Assembly: GCA_015222065.1 (NCBI GenBank)
Contig: JADFUQ010000437.1
Coordinates: 1-6,134, forward strand
Reading direction: 5' to 3'
Origin: Bacteroidota bacterium
GTDB taxonomy: Bacteria; Bacteroidota; Bacteroidia; Bacteroidales; VadinHA17
DNA: 6,134 nucleotides
The position numbers and the translations under genes are program-made. Shown in pieces: positions 5,297 through 6,134 of this stretch; position 1 is the first letter of the stretch, and each line of letters begins with the position of its first letter. The notes below the pieces were generated by a model. The model did not search any database and was not told the DNA's origin. It worked only from the letters and a program-made list of their open reading frames with translations.

Positions 5297-6134
5297 ATGG
5301 AATATCAAACATATATTCTCTCCAACGGAATAAAACTAATTCATAAACCGGTTAAATCACCTGTGGCTCATGCAGGTATAATTATTAATACCGGTTCGCG
5401 GGATGAACAGAAAGAAGAACATGGTATCGCTCATTTTATTGAGCATATGATCTTTAAAGGAACAAAAAAACGAAAAGCTTTTCATATATTAAGCCGACTG
5501 GAAGATGTGGGTGGTGAATTAAATGCTTATACCAGCAAAGAGGAGACATGCATCTATGCCTCTTTCATGAAAAAAGATTACCAGAGAGCTTTTGAACTGA
5601 TAAGTGATATTGTTTTTAATTCCTCTTTCCCTGAACGGGAACTTGAGAAGGAGAAAGAGGTGATAATTGAAGAGATCAATTCATATCTTGACCAGCCAGG
5701 CGAACAGATATTTGACGATTTCGAGGAGCTTATCTATAAAAATGCACCAATCGGAAGAAGCATTCTGGGTACACCCGAAAAATTAAGAAAGCTTAGTAAA
5801 AATACCCTCAACCGGTTTATTCAGCAACACTATAATACCGACCAGATAATTGTTTGTTCAGTTGGAAATTTATCCTTTCCACGGCTGGTGAAATATTTTG
5901 AAAAATATTTTGGTAATGTGCCTGCCACTTATAGAACCTGGCAAAGAAAAAAAGCCGGATCTTATAATCCTGAGATAAAAATAATTGATAAAGACACTTA
6001 TCAATCACATTGCATCATCGGGAACAGGGCATATGATCTGAACGATAAACACCGCACCGATTTGTTTCTGCTAAATAATATTTTAGGAGGACAGGGATTA
6101 AATTCCAGGTTAAACCTTTCACTCAGGGAAAAAA
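5297..6134 (+). CDS. M16-family (insulinase/processing-peptidase type) zinc peptidase, 5' part
   Basis: The first 279 codons of a longer gene; the frame stays open to the window edge. Single-unit bacterial members are usually 400-440 residues, so roughly two thirds is present. The inverted zinc motif HxxEH is seen as H46-F-I-E49-H50 in GIAHFIEHMIFKGT, where E49 is the catalytic base. The third zinc ligand is E126 in EKEVIIEEINSY, 76 residues after H50, the spacing known for this family. VGGELNAYTSKEETCIYASF (71-90) is the conserved substrate-binding strand after it. The second, non-catalytic domain starts near residue 190; GGQGLNSRLNLSLREK at the edge matches the family's GGGxSSRLFxxIREK segment. 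No signal peptide is visible, so the protein is probably cytoplasmic, where relatives degrade short peptides or process precursors. The ATG at 5297 is supported by AAAGGA at 5287-5292 with a 4-nt spacer and by the usual MEYQ start. The substrate is unknown. Confidence 0.96.
   Translation, partial: MEYQTYILSNGIKLIHKPVKSPVAHAGIIINTGSRDEQKEEHGIAHFIEHMIFKGTKKRKAFHILSRLEDVGGELNAYTSKEETCIYASFMKKDYQRAFELISDIVFNSSFPERELEKEKEVIIEEINSYLDQPGEQIFDDFEELIYKNAPIGRSILGTPEKLRKLSKNTLNRFIQQHYNTDQIIVCSVGNLSFPRLVKYFEKYFGNVPATYRTWQRKKAGSYNPEIKIIDKDTYQSHCIIGNRAYDLNDKHRTDLFLLNNILGGQGLNSRLNLSLREK

Noticed and set aside
5817..6008. A 63-codon minus-strand frame inside the M16 peptidase gene.
   Set aside because: It overlaps well-supported M16 coding sequence and has no features of its own.
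1..6134. CRISPR arrays, insertion sequences or defence genes.
   Set aside because: No regularly spaced repeats, transposase or integrase motifs, or known defence domains were seen on either strand.

Overview
The window looks like chromosomal DNA from a member of the Bacteroidota, probably a free-living or environmental lineage. Four observations support this: AT-rich composition; start regions mostly lacking a strong Shine-Dalgarno sequence; two perfect matches to the TAnnTTTG -7 promoter element typical of that phylum; and protein types common there (an ECF sigma factor of Bacteroidota type, a secreted KYQAVLRNADG / GNVGIGTT-repeat protein, and an M16 peptidase starting MEYQTYILSNGIKLIHKP). 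No species can be named from the sequence alone.

Layout. The left third is on the minus strand: an ECF sigma-70 factor cut by the window's left edge (1-522), and, 222 bp upstream of it, a secreted putative zinc metallopeptidase with HEGFH and a downstream NEGTARY motif (745-2319). A 648-bp gap without a convincing gene (2320-2967) separates these from two plus-strand genes: a SnoaL-like (NTF2-fold) lipoprotein (2968-3495), followed 44 bp later by a secreted tail-fibre/adhesin-like protein (3540-4466). A 430-bp region with only short, broken open frames follows. Next comes a minus-strand tRNA-Phe(GAA) (4946-5018) with an intrinsic terminator (4900-4930) and, just upstream, a degenerate duplicate of its own 5' half (5060-5087). 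The right end carries the first 279 codons of an M16 (insulinase/MPP family) zinc peptidase (5297 to the edge), preceded by a good TAnnTTTG element and a Shine-Dalgarno sequence.

How the genes relate. The two pairs (sigma factor plus metallopeptidase, lipoprotein plus fibre-like protein) are divergent across the 2.3-2.97 kb gap. Three of the five proteins carry export signals, so much of the window encodes envelope or extracellular functions, but no shared pathway can be proved. I see no defence system, CRISPR array, insertion sequence or complete mobile element. The most unusual items are the truncated tRNA-Phe copy next to the intact gene, the uncharacterised HExxH protein, and a perfect 19-bp odd-centred palindrome upstream of the lipoprotein gene. 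I do not see evidence for a wholly new biological system.
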